Shown here piece by piece: positions 7,681-16,159 of a stretch of 64,000 nt of DNA. Within the stretch, counting starts at the first letter, position 1. The number at the start of each line of letters is the position of its first letter. Source of the DNA: Pseudarthrobacter cellobiosi (lineage in GTDB: Bacteria; Actinomycetota; Actinomycetes; Actinomycetales; Micrococcaceae); assembly GCF_023913755.1 (NCBI RefSeq), contig NZ_JAMXBJ010000047.1, positions 62,001 through 126,000 on the forward strand, in the 5' to 3' direction. The translations under genes and the position numbers were made by a program. The notes beneath the pieces are model-generated. The model worked only from the letters and a program-made list of their open reading frames with translations, was not told the origin of the DNA and searched no databases.

Positions 7681-9760
7681 TGGCGCCGCCGACGCCGAGC
7701 GTGAGTTCCGCCGTCGCCGCTTGTTCGCTGCCGTCCCCGGCCTCCGCCGTGGTTACCAGGGTGCGAATCGCCACCGCCAGGTCCGTGGCCCCGTTGAGGG
7801 AAAAATAGCCGATCGCGCCTGAATACAGGCCACGCGGGCCTTCCTCCAGTCGGTCCAGGATTGCCATGGTGCTGATTTTCGGGGCGCCGGTCATGGAACC
7901 GGCTGGGAAACATGCGGCCACCGCCTCGGCCCGCGGCGAGCCGGGCAGGAGCCGCGCGTCGATGGTGCTGACCATCTGGTGCACCGTGGCGTAGCTTTCG
8001 ATCTCGCACAGCCTGCTGACCGTCACCGACCCGGGCTCCGCGAAGTGGCTGAGATCGTTCCGCAGCAGGTCCACAATCATGATATTCTCCGCCCGGTCCT
8101 TCAGCGAGGCCGCCAAGTCCTCCCGCAGCTGCCTGTCACGCTCCGGATCAGCACCCCGGCGGCGGGTCCCCTTGATCGGTTCGGCGCGCATGCCGCCGTC
8201 GGACGTTATCCTCAGGAACCGCTCCGGCGACGTGCTGGCCACCGTCAGCCCGCCAAACCGCAGGTAGCTGGCGAACGGTGCCGGATTCTTCCGCCGCAGC
8301 GCGAGGTACGTGGGCCAGGGGGCCGCCTCGGCGGCAGACAGGCGGGCCGTGAGCGTGGTGGTCAGGCACACCTCGTACGAGTTCCCCTCACGGATTTCGT
8401 GCTGGGCGGCCGCGATTTTGGCCAGGTAGGAGGGCTCCGTGTCGCGGCTGCTGAACGCGGGCCCAACGGGACGTACGACGCCGTTGCTAGCGCCGGCGTG
8501 CGTGGTTGTCTCACCGATGGTTTGTGAGCCGAAGCTTGGCGTGCTGTGGGTTGTCGCGGCGACGGCGGCACGGGCGTCGGTCAGCCAACTGTCGGCGTCG
8601 GGCGCTTCCAGGGCAAGGAGCCAGGCCGTTCCTTCAACGTGGTCCAAAACGACGGCTCGGCCCGCGAAGATCAGGGCCGCGTCGGGAGTCGGCGCCGCCA
8701 CGTCCGTTCCGCCGGTTTCGCGTTTGAGCTCATAGCCCAGGCAGCCCAGCCAGCCCAGGGTGAAGTCGCCCGGGTAGCCGTCCGGCGTGCGGACAGCCCT
8801 GCGTCCCCAGACTGTGTCCAGCCAGCGGAAAAACGGTCCCGGCACGCGCGCCGTGGCGGAGCCTGCCGTGATGACGCTTTCGCCGGACCGGTGCGTGACC
8901 GCCTGGCCGTACGTCCCGCCGTCGTCCGCGAGGATGCTGAAGCGGCTGCGCTCGGTGGCGGGCGACGGCGCGAGCGACTGCTCCGCGGGCGGCCCGGCGG
9001 GTGTGTTGGCGAGTGCGCCGGTGGACGCGCTGGAGGAGTCCGAGTTGGTGATGTCTGCGTTGGAGGAGTCCAGCCAGACGGTGTTCGCTGATCCGCCGTA
9101 GAGGTTCTCGAAGAGGGCGGCGGCGTCCGGCCTGGCGTCCAGCCGTTCTGCGCGTAGCCTGATGCCGCGGCGGGCGGCAAGCTCGGGAACAAGCGCCGGT
9201 CCGAGCGCGGGCAGGTACGCGAGGGCCTGCAGCACGTCCGCGGGCGCGGAACCGTCGGCATTGTTGAGTACGCGGATATCGGCTTCGTGGGGGACGTCGT
9301 CGGCTGCGAGCCACGCGTCTTCCTGCTCAGCCCACTGGTCCCAAAACGGTTCATAGGTGCCGCCGTCGCGGTCCAAGGCCCGCTTCCGTCGGATGTCGTC
9401 TGGCGAGTCGGCCCAGATGACAGCGCTGAGCAGGGGCCTGGCGTCGGCGGCGGCCGCCCCCACTCCCTCAATGACCACGATCTCGGCGGGCAGCGTGACC
9501 CGGGTGTCGCCGTCGTAATGCCTGTCCCAGTCCCAGCTGGTCCAGGTGGCGGGCTCGGCGCGGCTCAACGGCGTGAGCACGGTGGAAACGTAGCGTTCGA
9601 TGCCCGCGGTGAGGCCGTTCCAGCCCGGGTAGATGTCCTCAAGGTGGAAGAGCGCGACTTTGTGATGGTTCCGTAGCCGCGCGGCGAGTTCGATGGCCAG
9701 AGTGGTCTTGCCTGCGCCGGATCGCCCGTCAATGGCGATGATCACAGGTGCGGGGGTCAT
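7583..9760 (-). CDS. pabB: P-loop kinase fused to aminodeoxychorismate synthase component I
   Basis: 725 residues from the ATG at 9760. Residues 1 to about 210 are a uridine-kinase-like P-loop NTPase: Walker A GRSGAGKTT at residues 12-20, then FHLEDIYPGWNG and EIVVIEGVG. The rest is a full chorismate-binding enzyme: an N-terminal GWLGCLGYELKRETGG block, then YEVCLTTTL, PIKGTRRRGADPERD, KDRAENIMIVDLLRNDL, FPAGSMTGAPK and YSGAIGYFS. The PIKGT lysine marks aminodeoxychorismate synthase rather than anthranilate synthase. It uses chorismate and ammonia to make aminodeoxychorismate for PABA. No glutamine amidotransferase domain is fused; PabA must be elsewhere. The role of the kinase domain is unknown. 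Confidence 0.85.
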   Translation of the reverse strand: MTPAPVIIAIDGRSGAGKTTLAIELAARLRNHHKVALFHLEDIYPGWNGLTAGIERYVSTVLTPLSRAEPATWTSWDWDRHYDGDTRVTLPAEIVVIEGVGAAAADARPLLSAVIWADSPDDIRRKRALDRDGGTYEPFWDQWAEQEDAWLAADDVPHEADIRVLNNADGSAPADVLQALAYLPALGPALVPELAARRGIRLRAERLDARPDAAALFENLYGGSANTVWLDSSNADITNSDSSSASTGALANTPAGPPAEQSLAPSPATERSRFSILADDGGTYGQAVTHRSGESVITAGSATARVPGPFFRWLDTVWGRRAVRTPDGYPGDFTLGWLGCLGYELKRETGGTDVAAPTPDAALIFAGRAVVLDHVEGTAWLLALEAPDADSWLTDARAAVAATTHSTPSFGSQTIGETTTHAGASNGVVRPVGPAFSSRDTEPSYLAKIAAAQHEIREGNSYEVCLTTTLTARLSAAEAAPWPTYLALRRKNPAPFASYLRFGGLTVASTSPERFLRITSDGGMRAEPIKGTRRRGADPERDRQLREDLAASLKDRAENIMIVDLLRNDLSHFAEPGSVTVSRLCEIESYATVHQMVSTIDARLLPGSPRAEAVAACFPAGSMTGAPKISTMAILDRLEEGPRGLYSGAIGYFSLNGATDLAVAIRTLVTTAEAGDGSEQAATAELTLGVGGAITADSVPDEEYDEIRVKAHGVLSALGADFPGG

Positions 9761-9858
9761 GAAATAGAGCGTACCTGCTGCTGCGTCAGCTGCTGTCGCG
9801 GCGCAGCCTGGCCGAGGACGGTGCGGACATGCGCGACGATGCCTCAAGGCAGTCCTTG

Positions 9859-10867
9859 CTAGGAGTCCCGCAGCGGGCGCCGCGCCAGCCACGCTGCCAC
9901 GATCGCGCCGGAGATGTTGTGCCAGAGTGAGAAAACGGCGGACGGCAATGCGGCAAGCGGGGTGAAGTGCGCGGTGGCCAGCTTGGCTGCCAGGCCGGAG
10001 TTCTGCATGCCGACCTCAAAGGCGAGGGCCCGGCGTGCCTTATCGTCCAGCCGGCCCAGTTTGCCGGCCGGGTAGCCCAGGCCCAGGCCGAAGCCGTTGT
10101 GGAGAGCCACTGCGAGGAACACAATGCCGCCCGCGGCCACGATCTTGGAGGCGCTGCCCGCCACAACAATCGCAACAATGAAGGAAATTACGACGGCGGA
10201 TGCCCACGGCAGTGGAGGCAGCAGCTTGGCGATGAGGTTCTTGAAGAACAGCCGCGCCAGCAGCCCCGCGATGACGGGCAGGAGAACCGTCTTGACGATG
10301 TCCAGAACCATGCTCCCGGCGTCGATTTCCAGGAACGATCCGGCCAGGAAGAGGACCAGCAGCGGCGTAACCCCGGTGCGATCAAGGTGGATACCGAGGC
10401 CACGGCTACGGACAGCGCCACGTCCCCCTTGGCCAGGAATGCCATCACGTTGGAGGCTGTGCCGGATGGTGCGCAGCCCACCAGGATCAGGCCTACGGCA
10501 AGCTCCGGCGAAAGCTGGAGCGCCACGGCAATCAGCCATCCAGCGCCGGGCATGATCACGTAGTGCGCCACGATGCCCAGAACCACTGCCCATGGGCGCT
10601 TCGCCACCGAGGCAAAATCCGGCGGGGTCAGGGTCAGGCCCATGCAGAACATGATGATGCCCAGCAGGTAGGGGACGCTGGGCCCCAGCGGCTGGAACGC
10701 TGCCGGCATAAGGAAGCCGGCGACGCCTGCCACAACCACCAGCGCCGGGAAGATCGTGACGGCAAGCCGCGCGATTTTCGCTTCGGCGGCCAGCGCCGGG
10801 TTGGTGGTACCGGGGCGTGATCAGTGCCGGATTCTGTCGATGTGGGGGATTTGGTTGCCTCAAGCAT
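9859..10867 (-). pseudogene. Bile acid:sodium symporter (BASS) family transporter, two frameshifts
   Basis: Three frames together encode one BASS-family membrane transporter of about 336 residues. Frame one starts at an ATG at 10867 (MLEATKSPTSTESGTDHAPV). Frame two carries LGIIMFCMGLTLTPPDF and VGCAPSGTASNVMAFLAKGD. Frame three carries VTPLLVLFLAGSFLEIDAG to the TAG at 9859. Each junction falls in a four-base run, GGGG at 10812-10815 and CCCC at 10371-10374, and restoring one base to each run rejoins the frames. Either the gene is dead or both runs were under-called. An intact copy would move organic anions or keto acids with sodium. Confidence 0.8.
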
Positions 10868-10962
10868 TTATTGATCGAGGCATTTATGTCCGGCAGGTGG
10901 CCACTTCGTGACCATGTGCCGGGCAAAATGTCAGACAGGTGAGGTGAGTGGGGCTTTCTGGC

Positions 10963-11015
10963 GGATCAGGCCCAGTAGGTCAGGCCCGGTGGATCAGGCC
11001 TAGTGGATCAGGGCG
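10963..11015. repeat. Short imperfect tandem repeat downstream of lysE
   Basis: Four tandem units of 11-15 bases built on GGATCAGGCCTAGT lie at 10963-10977, 10978-10990, 10991-11004 and 11005-11015. They run over the stop codon of the LysE gene. This is a minor slippage array with no evident function. Confidence 0.6.
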
Positions 11016-11623
11016 AGGAGAATTCCCACCGCCACAAAGAGCACTCCGAAGATCCGGCTAAGAATCTTTTGGCCGCGGGCGTTGTGCGTGAAGCGCTGGA
11101 AGGACTTGGCGGCAAAGGCGAAGAAGAACCACATGACCAGGATGTCGATGACCACCACGGTAGCTGTGAGCACAAGGTACTGCGGCAGGAGCGGCTGTTC
11201 CGGGCGGATGAACTGTGGCATAAACGCGAGGAAGAAAACGATCGCCTTCGGATTGAGCAGGTTGACCCACAGGCCGCGCCGGAACATTGACCAGGCAGGC
11301 TCGTTCCGGAGGGCGGCGGCCTGTTCCTGGTCCTGCTTCGGTTTGCTCAGGAACTGGCGGATGCCCAGGTACACCAGGTAGGCGGCTCCGGCATAGCGGA
11401 TCACGTTGAAGGCCGCCGGAGAGCTTGCCACCAGGACGCCAACGCCCAACGCCACGATCACTACGTGGACAACCAGGGCTGCCTGCTGGCCAAGGATGCC
11501 CCAGATGGAGCGGCGGAACCCGGACGTCAGCGAGTTGCTCATGGTGTTGATGGCACCGGCGCCCGGCGTGAAACTGATCAGGACACCGGCGCCCGCGAGG
11601 GCGAGCCAAAGGGAGAATTGCAC
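11000..11623 (-). CDS. LysE/RhtB family amino-acid exporter
   Basis: 207-residue inner-membrane protein with about six hydrophobic helices. The family signature is at the N-terminus: LISFTPGAGAINTMSNSLTSG with the helix-1/2 loop, then GILGQQAALVVHVVIVALGVG. LysE/RhtB proteins export amino acids such as lysine, threonine or homoserine lactone; the substrate cannot be told. The ATG at 11623 is the natural start. It stands alone, downstream of no regulator I can recognise. Confidence 0.9.
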   Translation of the reverse strand: MQFSLWLALAGAGVLISFTPGAGAINTMSNSLTSGFRRSIWGILGQQAALVVHVVIVALGVGVLVASSPAAFNVIRYAGAAYLVYLGIRQFLSKPKQDQEQAAALRNEPAWSMFRRGLWVNLLNPKAIVFFLAFMPQFIRPEQPLLPQYLVLTATVVVIDILVMWFFFAFAAKSFQRFTHNARGQKILSRIFGVLFVAVGILLALIH

Positions 11624-11732
11624 CTGCCAAGTTTAGTGCCGTCATCAAGGTGGTCGCTGGAATGGCCACGCGGTGGGTGGGACCAGCAAATACTTCAGTT
11701 CGCATCTCAACCTCGTCTTCAAACTAAAGGTC

Positions 11733-12212
11733 TCATTGAGTTTCGGGCATGTTGGCACACTTGCCGTACTTTGAATTCACCCAGTGGGACCTGGTGGGTG
11801 GGAGATCCTCGCTGAGTCCGTACTGGTCGAAGTACGAGTGTGGCCCGTCAGACATATACCCGGTTTCGTTGAGGCCAAAATGCCCGATCATTCGGAGTCC
11901 GCGCTGAGCCGCAGCTGCCTTCAATGTTTTGGCCTCTTGGAGGATCGGAGACTCGGAGTAGTAGTCGTTTTCAGGCCAGATTCCTGCATGGGCAATAGCA
12001 AAATATCTGGTCCAGTCGAGATCCATCCAGTCCAGAATCGCATCGTGATGCGGTTCCAATGATCCTGCAAACTCGTCACTGACGACGTTGATGCCGTCCA
12101 GCTGCATGTCGGCATCGAGGCCGATCACCACAAGTTTGGGGAGGACCCTTCCCTCCTGAATAATGAGCGGGCGGACAAGAATCTGGAGGTCGAAGCCTGC
12201 TTGAATGATCAT
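11733..12212 (-). CDS. Hypothetical protein with a JAB/RadC-like layout lacking metal ligands
   Basis: 159 residues, no signal or membrane helix. The order VVIGLDADMQLDGINVVSDE, a helix ending in LDW, then RYFAIAHAGI, a helical LQEAKTLKAAAAQRGLRMIGHF and finally ETGYMSDG follows the strand-helix order of the RadC/JAB fold, where AHNHPSG and DH supply zinc ligands. Here AHAG and GHFG replace them, so metal catalysis is unlikely. This fold match is my inference from pattern only. Its base composition is less GC-rich than its neighbours, which may indicate transfer. No function assigned. Confidence 0.55.
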   Translation of the reverse strand: MIIQAGFDLQILVRPLIIQEGRVLPKLVVIGLDADMQLDGINVVSDEFAGSLEPHHDAILDWMDLDWTRYFAIAHAGIWPENDYYSESPILQEAKTLKAAAAQRGLRMIGHFGLNETGYMSDGPHSYFDQYGLSEDLPPTRSHWVNSKYGKCANMPETQ

Positions 12213-12288
12213 GGTTCGAGGCTATTTGCGGCTTGCTGCCGGCCGGAACAGGGCAATTGCCGTGTGTGGACAACGGCGGCCCATGCTC

Positions 12289-13110
12289 CTACGCCCGGGC
12301 GATGACCTCACCGTTCGGGATCAGGAACCAGCCGTCGTCTGTGGATCCCCAGCGGTGCCAGCCAGCCGAAATCCGGGCCAAGTCTGCTGGATTTGCGAAG
12401 CCGTATTCAAGGGCCTGCTCCGCGAAGGCCGAGTGCAGCACCCGCTCACCCCAGACCCGGGCCTGCCATCTCCGTTGCTGCCCGGTGGCATACAGCCAGT
12501 TGCTGCTGGTGGGGGCCACGTCGCCGAAGCCTGCGGATTGGACCCAGGACACGAGCCGGCGGCCGGCGTCGGGCTCGGCTCCGTTGCGGCGGGCGATCCG
12601 CTGGTACAGGTCCATCCATTCGTCCAGCTCAGGGATGGCGGGGTACCAGCTCATGCCGTGGAAATCAGCATCGCGCACTGCCACAATGCCGCCCGGCTTC
12701 GCCACCCGGCGCATCTCGCGCAACGCTTCCACCGGGTCGGTGAGGTGCTGGAGCACCTGGTGGGCATGGACGACGTCGAACGTTTCGTCCTCGAAGTCGA
12801 GGTCGTAGATGTTGCCGGCCAGGAACTCGGCATTGGCCACGCCGCGCTCGGCGGCCAGTGCCGTGGCCTGGGCGATGATGTCCGGTGACCGGTCCAGGCC
12901 GGTGACCTTTCCGGGCGACACCAGCCCCGCGAAATCGCAGGTGATGCTCCCAGGGCCGCAGCCGACGTCGAGCACTGAAACCCCGGGCGTGAGGTGGGGA
13001 ATGACAAAGGCCGCGGAGTTCTCCGCGGTCCTGGAGGCGTGGGCGCGGACCACCGACTCGTGGTGGCCGTGGGTGTACACATCGTCGTCGTCAGGCTGCT
13101 GCGTACTCAT
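12289..13110 (-). CDS. Class I SAM-dependent methyltransferase
   Basis: 273-residue Rossmann methyltransferase. Motif I is LDVGCGPGSIT near residue 47, followed by GLDRSPDII, the acidic motif FDVVHAHQVLQHLTDPVEAL and GGIVAVRDADF, the usual UbiE/arsenite-methyltransferase-like order. It is cytoplasmic and transfers a methyl group to an unknown small molecule. The ATG at 13110 gives an Asp-rich start (MSTQQPDDDDVYTHGHHES). It lies 45 bases downstream of the MarR gene on the same strand and could share its transcript. Confidence 0.88.
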   Translation of the reverse strand: MSTQQPDDDDVYTHGHHESVVRAHASRTAENSAAFVIPHLTPGVSVLDVGCGPGSITCDFAGLVSPGKVTGLDRSPDIIAQATALAAERGVANAEFLAGNIYDLDFEDETFDVVHAHQVLQHLTDPVEALREMRRVAKPGGIVAVRDADFHGMSWYPAIPELDEWMDLYQRIARRNGAEPDAGRRLVSWVQSAGFGDVAPTSSNWLYATGQQRRWQARVWGERVLHSAFAEQALEYGFANPADLARISAGWHRWGSTDDGWFLIPNGEVIARA

Positions 13111-13155
13111 AATGAGACGCTACCCCTCCGCAGTGAAAAACGGACGGAACCCGAC

Positions 13156-13671
13156 CTACTTGGGCGGGGGAGGGGAGGCGGGGCCGTCGTCGGCGGCTTC
13201 CTCGCGGGCCGCGACGGTGGCGTCCACCATGGCGGTCATAAACCGGCTGACGAGCTCCAGCTCTTCGGGGGAGAAGCCCGCCATTGCAGAACCCATGTGG
13301 AGGGAAAGTGGCATGAACATGGCTCTGCCGTCCTGGAAGGCCTTGGGTGTCATGCGCAGCTGGACCTGTCGCCGGTCCGCGCCGAGGCGTTCCCTGACCA
13401 CGTGCCCTGAACTGTCCAGCCGGTCGATGAGGGCGGTGGTGGCGGGCGAGCTGAGGTTGAGTTCCTTGCGCAGGATGCCCGGCGTGACCACCAGGCCCTT
13501 GGCGGTGTGCCGCATGATCACCGCGAGCGCATTGAGGTCCGTGCGGTGCATGTCGTTGCGGCCGCCGGCGGTGTCCACGTAGCGGTTGGCCTCCAGTGTG
13601 AAGTCCTGCAGCAGGCGGACCAGGGCGAAGGGTGCGGAGTCCGGTGGGCGCTGGAACGCTTCGTCCGTCAT
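13156..13671 (-). CDS. MarR family transcriptional regulator
   Basis: 171 residues from the ATG at 13671. A winged-helix domain spans about residues 35-110: LRKELNLSSPATTALIDRLD is the recognition helix region and RERLGADRRQVQLRMTPKA the wing with the MarR-typical ADRR. The C-terminus is Pro-rich. It is transcribed divergently from the MMPL exporter at 13858, and the TATCTC-N7-GAGATA palindrome between them is its likely operator. The expected role is ligand-relieved repression of itself and the exporter; the ligand is unknown. Confidence 0.88.
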   Translation of the reverse strand: MTDEAFQRPPDSAPFALVRLLQDFTLEANRYVDTAGGRNDMHRTDLNALAVIMRHTAKGLVVTPGILRKELNLSSPATTALIDRLDSSGHVVRERLGADRRQVQLRMTPKAFQDGRAMFMPLSLHMGSAMAGFSPEELELVSRFMTAMVDATVAAREEAADDGPASPPPPK

Positions 13672-13779
13672 GTCCGACCTCCTCCACTCGCTTGCCTGGT
13701 GCCCGTGATCGGGCCTGGTGCCCTGACGGATATTACGGCAGCGATGCCTGAAACGGAGTCCCGAACAGGAATCTCGGTC

Positions 13780-13810
13780 AGAGTATTTATCTCCATGGTA
13801 GAGATACTCT
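13780..13810. promoter_or_regulatory. Candidate MarR operator, TATCTC-N7-GAGATA
   Basis: The core is TATCTC at 13788-13793 and GAGATA at 13801-13806, with spacer CATGGTA. An outer pair, AGAGTAT at 13780-13786 and ATACTCT at 13804-13810, overlaps it. It lies in the 186-base divergent region between the MarR gene and the MMPL exporter, 48 bases before the exporter start. Binding by the adjacent MarR is inferred from position. Confidence 0.65.
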
Positions 13811-13857
13811 AGGATGGAATAAAGTCTACCGCGGCCACCCCGAGCGAAGCAGGAATC

Positions 13858-16080
13858 ATGAAATCCCGTCCCCAACACAGTGCGAGGGTTCCGTTCTGGC
13901 TTCGCTGGCTCCTTCCCGTTTTGTTGGTGCTCATTTGGCTGGCCATCGCCGGGGTGGGCGGACCCACGTTCGGCCGGCTCGACGAGGTCTCCTCGAATGA
14001 CCAGGCTTCCTTCCTTCCGGCCAGCGCCGAAGCCACCGCTGCGCAGGACTGGCAGACGAAGTTCCGCGATTCAGGCGAAGTGCCGGCGGTCATCGTCGTC
14101 GAGAACCACGCTGCCATCAGCCCCGCGGAGCTTGGCGAACTGGCATCCCTGAAGAGTGGGCTGGAGGGCCTGGAGCTGGGCAGCGCGGTGATCGGCCCCA
14201 TCCCGTCCGAGGACGGGAAAGCGGTCCAGTTCATCGCCCCGATCGGGTCCTCCGACGAGCTGAAGGAATCCGTCCAGGAGTTGCGGGACTTCCTGGCTAA
14301 TTCCGCACCTGAACATATGCAGAGTTTCGTCACCGGACCTGCTGGCCTGACCGCAGACCTGGTCAGCGCCTTCGCCGGCATAGACGGCATCCTGCTCCTG
14401 GTGGCACTCGGTGCGGTCTTCCTTATCCTGCTGATCGTCTACCGCTCACTCCTCCTGCCCATCGCCGTGCTGCTGACATCGGTCTTTGCGTTGTGCGCCG
14501 CCATCCTGCTGGTGTTCGGCATGGCCAAGCTCGGCTGGATCCAGCTGAGCGGGCAGAGCCAGGGCATCCTGTCCATCCTGGTGATCGGCGCGGCCACGGA
14601 CTATGCCCTGCTGTACGTGGCGCGGTTCCGCGAGGCCCTGACCCACACCCGCAACCGGACCGAAGCCGTGCTGACTGCGTGGAAAGCGTCGTTCGAACCC
14701 ATCCTGGCTTCCGGCGCCACCGTCATCATCGCCTTGCTCTGCCTGCTGTTCTCCGACCTGAACTCCAACAAGGCGTTGGGCCCTGTTGCGGCTGCTGGCA
14801 TTCTCTGCGCGCTTTTCGCCGCGCTGACGCTGTTGCCCGCTCTGATGGCGCTCTTGGGCCGGGCCGCGTTCTGGCCGTTCCGCCCCAGGCTGGTTCTGGC
14901 AGGCGAGCGTGAGCCCGAGCTGGTCACCGGCCTGGAGGGGCAGAAGGGCATCTGGCGGGCCACGGGTTCGCTGGTCTCCCGCCGCCCGCGCACGGTCTGG
15001 GTCGCGTCGGTCCTCCTCTTGCTGGTGGCTTCGGCCGGGGTGCTTCAGCTGAAGGCCAACGGCGTGCCGCAGACCGACGTCATCCTCACCGCGTCCAATG
15101 CGGTGGACGGACAGGACGCGCTGGCGCGGCATTTCGACGCCGGCAGCGGCAGCCCCGCCGTCGTAATTGCGGACGAAAGCAAAGCCGATGAAGTGCTGGC
15201 AAAAGTCAAAGCGGCCGACGGGGTGGGGGACGCCTATCTCCTGGCTGAAGGCGGGGTACCGATTATTTCCAGCGAACCAGCAGCCCCCGGCGCTCCAAGC
15301 ACTCCCGGCGCACCGGACGTCCACGACGGCAAGGTGCTGATCAACGCCACGCTTAACTACGCCGCGGATTCCATTGAGGCAGAGGATGCAGTCAAGGCGC
15401 TGCGCGAGGAGGTAAAAACGGTCGACGCCGGCGCGCTGGTTGGCGGCGTGACCGCCACTGCGCTGGACACCAACACCACCGCCCAGCGCGACCTGGCGAT
15501 CATCATCCCCATCGTGCTGGCGGTCATCCTGCTCATCCTGATGCTGCTGCTGCGATCTGTCTTGGCGCCGGTCCTGTTGGTGCTTTCGGTGGTGCTGTCC
15601 TACGGGGCGGCCATGGGCGTCTCGGCGCTGGTCTTCAACAACATCCTCGGCTTCCCGGGTGCCGACGCCACCGTCCCGTTGTTCGGGTTTGTGTTCCTGG
15701 TGGCCCTGGGCGTGGACTACAACATCTTCCTAATGAGCCGTGTGCGGGAAGAGTCGCTGAAACACGGGACCCGGCCGGGCATCCTGCGCGGACTCGGCGT
15801 GACCGGCGGAGTGATTACCTCGGCCGGCGTGGTGCTGGCTGCCACGTTCGCAGCACTGGGCGTCATCCCCATCATGTTCCTGGTGCAGCTGGCCTTCATT
15901 GTGGCGTTCGGCGTCCTGCTGGACACCGTGCTGGTCCGCTCGCTGCTGGTCCCCGCCCTGGCGCACGACATCGGCCCGCGCATCTGGTGGCCGGGCAAGC
16001 TCGGCAGGCCGGAGCTGGATGTTGCGGTGCGGCGGGCTTCCCCTTCAGGATTCGCAATTGAGAGCACTGCTCTCCAATAG
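13858..16080 (+). CDS. MMPL/RND family exporter
   Basis: 740 residues with the two-fold MMPL plan. A first helix lies near residues 14-33, an extracytoplasmic domain follows to about residue 175, then five helices (LLLVALGAVFLILLIVYRSL onward). The second half repeats this, with helix 7 near residue 380, a second outer domain, and five more helices containing GVDYNIFLMSRVREE. The matching GAATDYALLYVARFREAL in repeat one carries the Asp-Tyr pair used for proton coupling. MMPL proteins export lipids or drugs by proton antiport. It is flanked by MarR (divergent) and TetR (downstream) regulators, which points to inducible efflux. Confidence 0.92.
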   Translation: MKSRPQHSARVPFWLRWLLPVLLVLIWLAIAGVGGPTFGRLDEVSSNDQASFLPASAEATAAQDWQTKFRDSGEVPAVIVVENHAAISPAELGELASLKSGLEGLELGSAVIGPIPSEDGKAVQFIAPIGSSDELKESVQELRDFLANSAPEHMQSFVTGPAGLTADLVSAFAGIDGILLLVALGAVFLILLIVYRSLLLPIAVLLTSVFALCAAILLVFGMAKLGWIQLSGQSQGILSILVIGAATDYALLYVARFREALTHTRNRTEAVLTAWKASFEPILASGATVIIALLCLLFSDLNSNKALGPVAAAGILCALFAALTLLPALMALLGRAAFWPFRPRLVLAGEREPELVTGLEGQKGIWRATGSLVSRRPRTVWVASVLLLLVASAGVLQLKANGVPQTDVILTASNAVDGQDALARHFDAGSGSPAVVIADESKADEVLAKVKAADGVGDAYLLAEGGVPIISSEPAAPGAPSTPGAPDVHDGKVLINATLNYAADSIEAEDAVKALREEVKTVDAGALVGGVTATALDTNTTAQRDLAIIIPIVLAVILLILMLLLRSVLAPVLLVLSVVLSYGAAMGVSALVFNNILGFPGADATVPLFGFVFLVALGVDYNIFLMSRVREESLKHGTRPGILRGLGVTGGVITSAGVVLAATFAALGVIPIMFLVQLAFIVAFGVLLDTVLVRSLLVPALAHDIGPRIWWPGKLGRPELDVAVRRASPSGFAIESTALQ
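16057..16078. promoter_or_regulatory. Palindrome GAGAGCA-C-TGCTCTC at the exporter 3' end (TetR-type site 1)
   Basis: ATTGAGAGCACTGCTCTCCA spans the last codons of the exporter. It resembles the inverted repeat 30 bases downstream (AGAGCAGTGT/ACACTGCTCT). Both probably bind the TetR encoded at 16160, so repression could involve looping or a second operator. This is inferred from sequence likeness. Confidence 0.55.
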
Positions 16081-16106
16081 CGTGCACCCCCGGCTGACAG
16101 TTGTCA

Positions 16107-16138
16107 AGAGCAGTGTTCTCAATTGTTGACACTGCTCT
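16107..16138. promoter_or_regulatory. TetR operator over a TTGACA promoter element (site 2)
   Basis: A perfect 10-base inverted repeat, AGAGCAGTGT (16107-16116) and ACACTGCTCT (16129-16138), has a 12-base spacer. It covers a TTGACA -35-like hexamer at 16127-16132, 33 bases before the TetR start. The arrangement is that of an autorepressed tetR gene. Confidence 0.7.
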
Positions 16139-16159
16139 GCTTTGTGCGATGCTGGACCA

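Noticed and set aside
9761-9892. 44-residue N-terminal extension of the kinase-PabB fusion
   Set aside because: Arg/Ala-rich low-complexity sequence before the ATG; the P-loop fold begins directly after the ATG at 9760.
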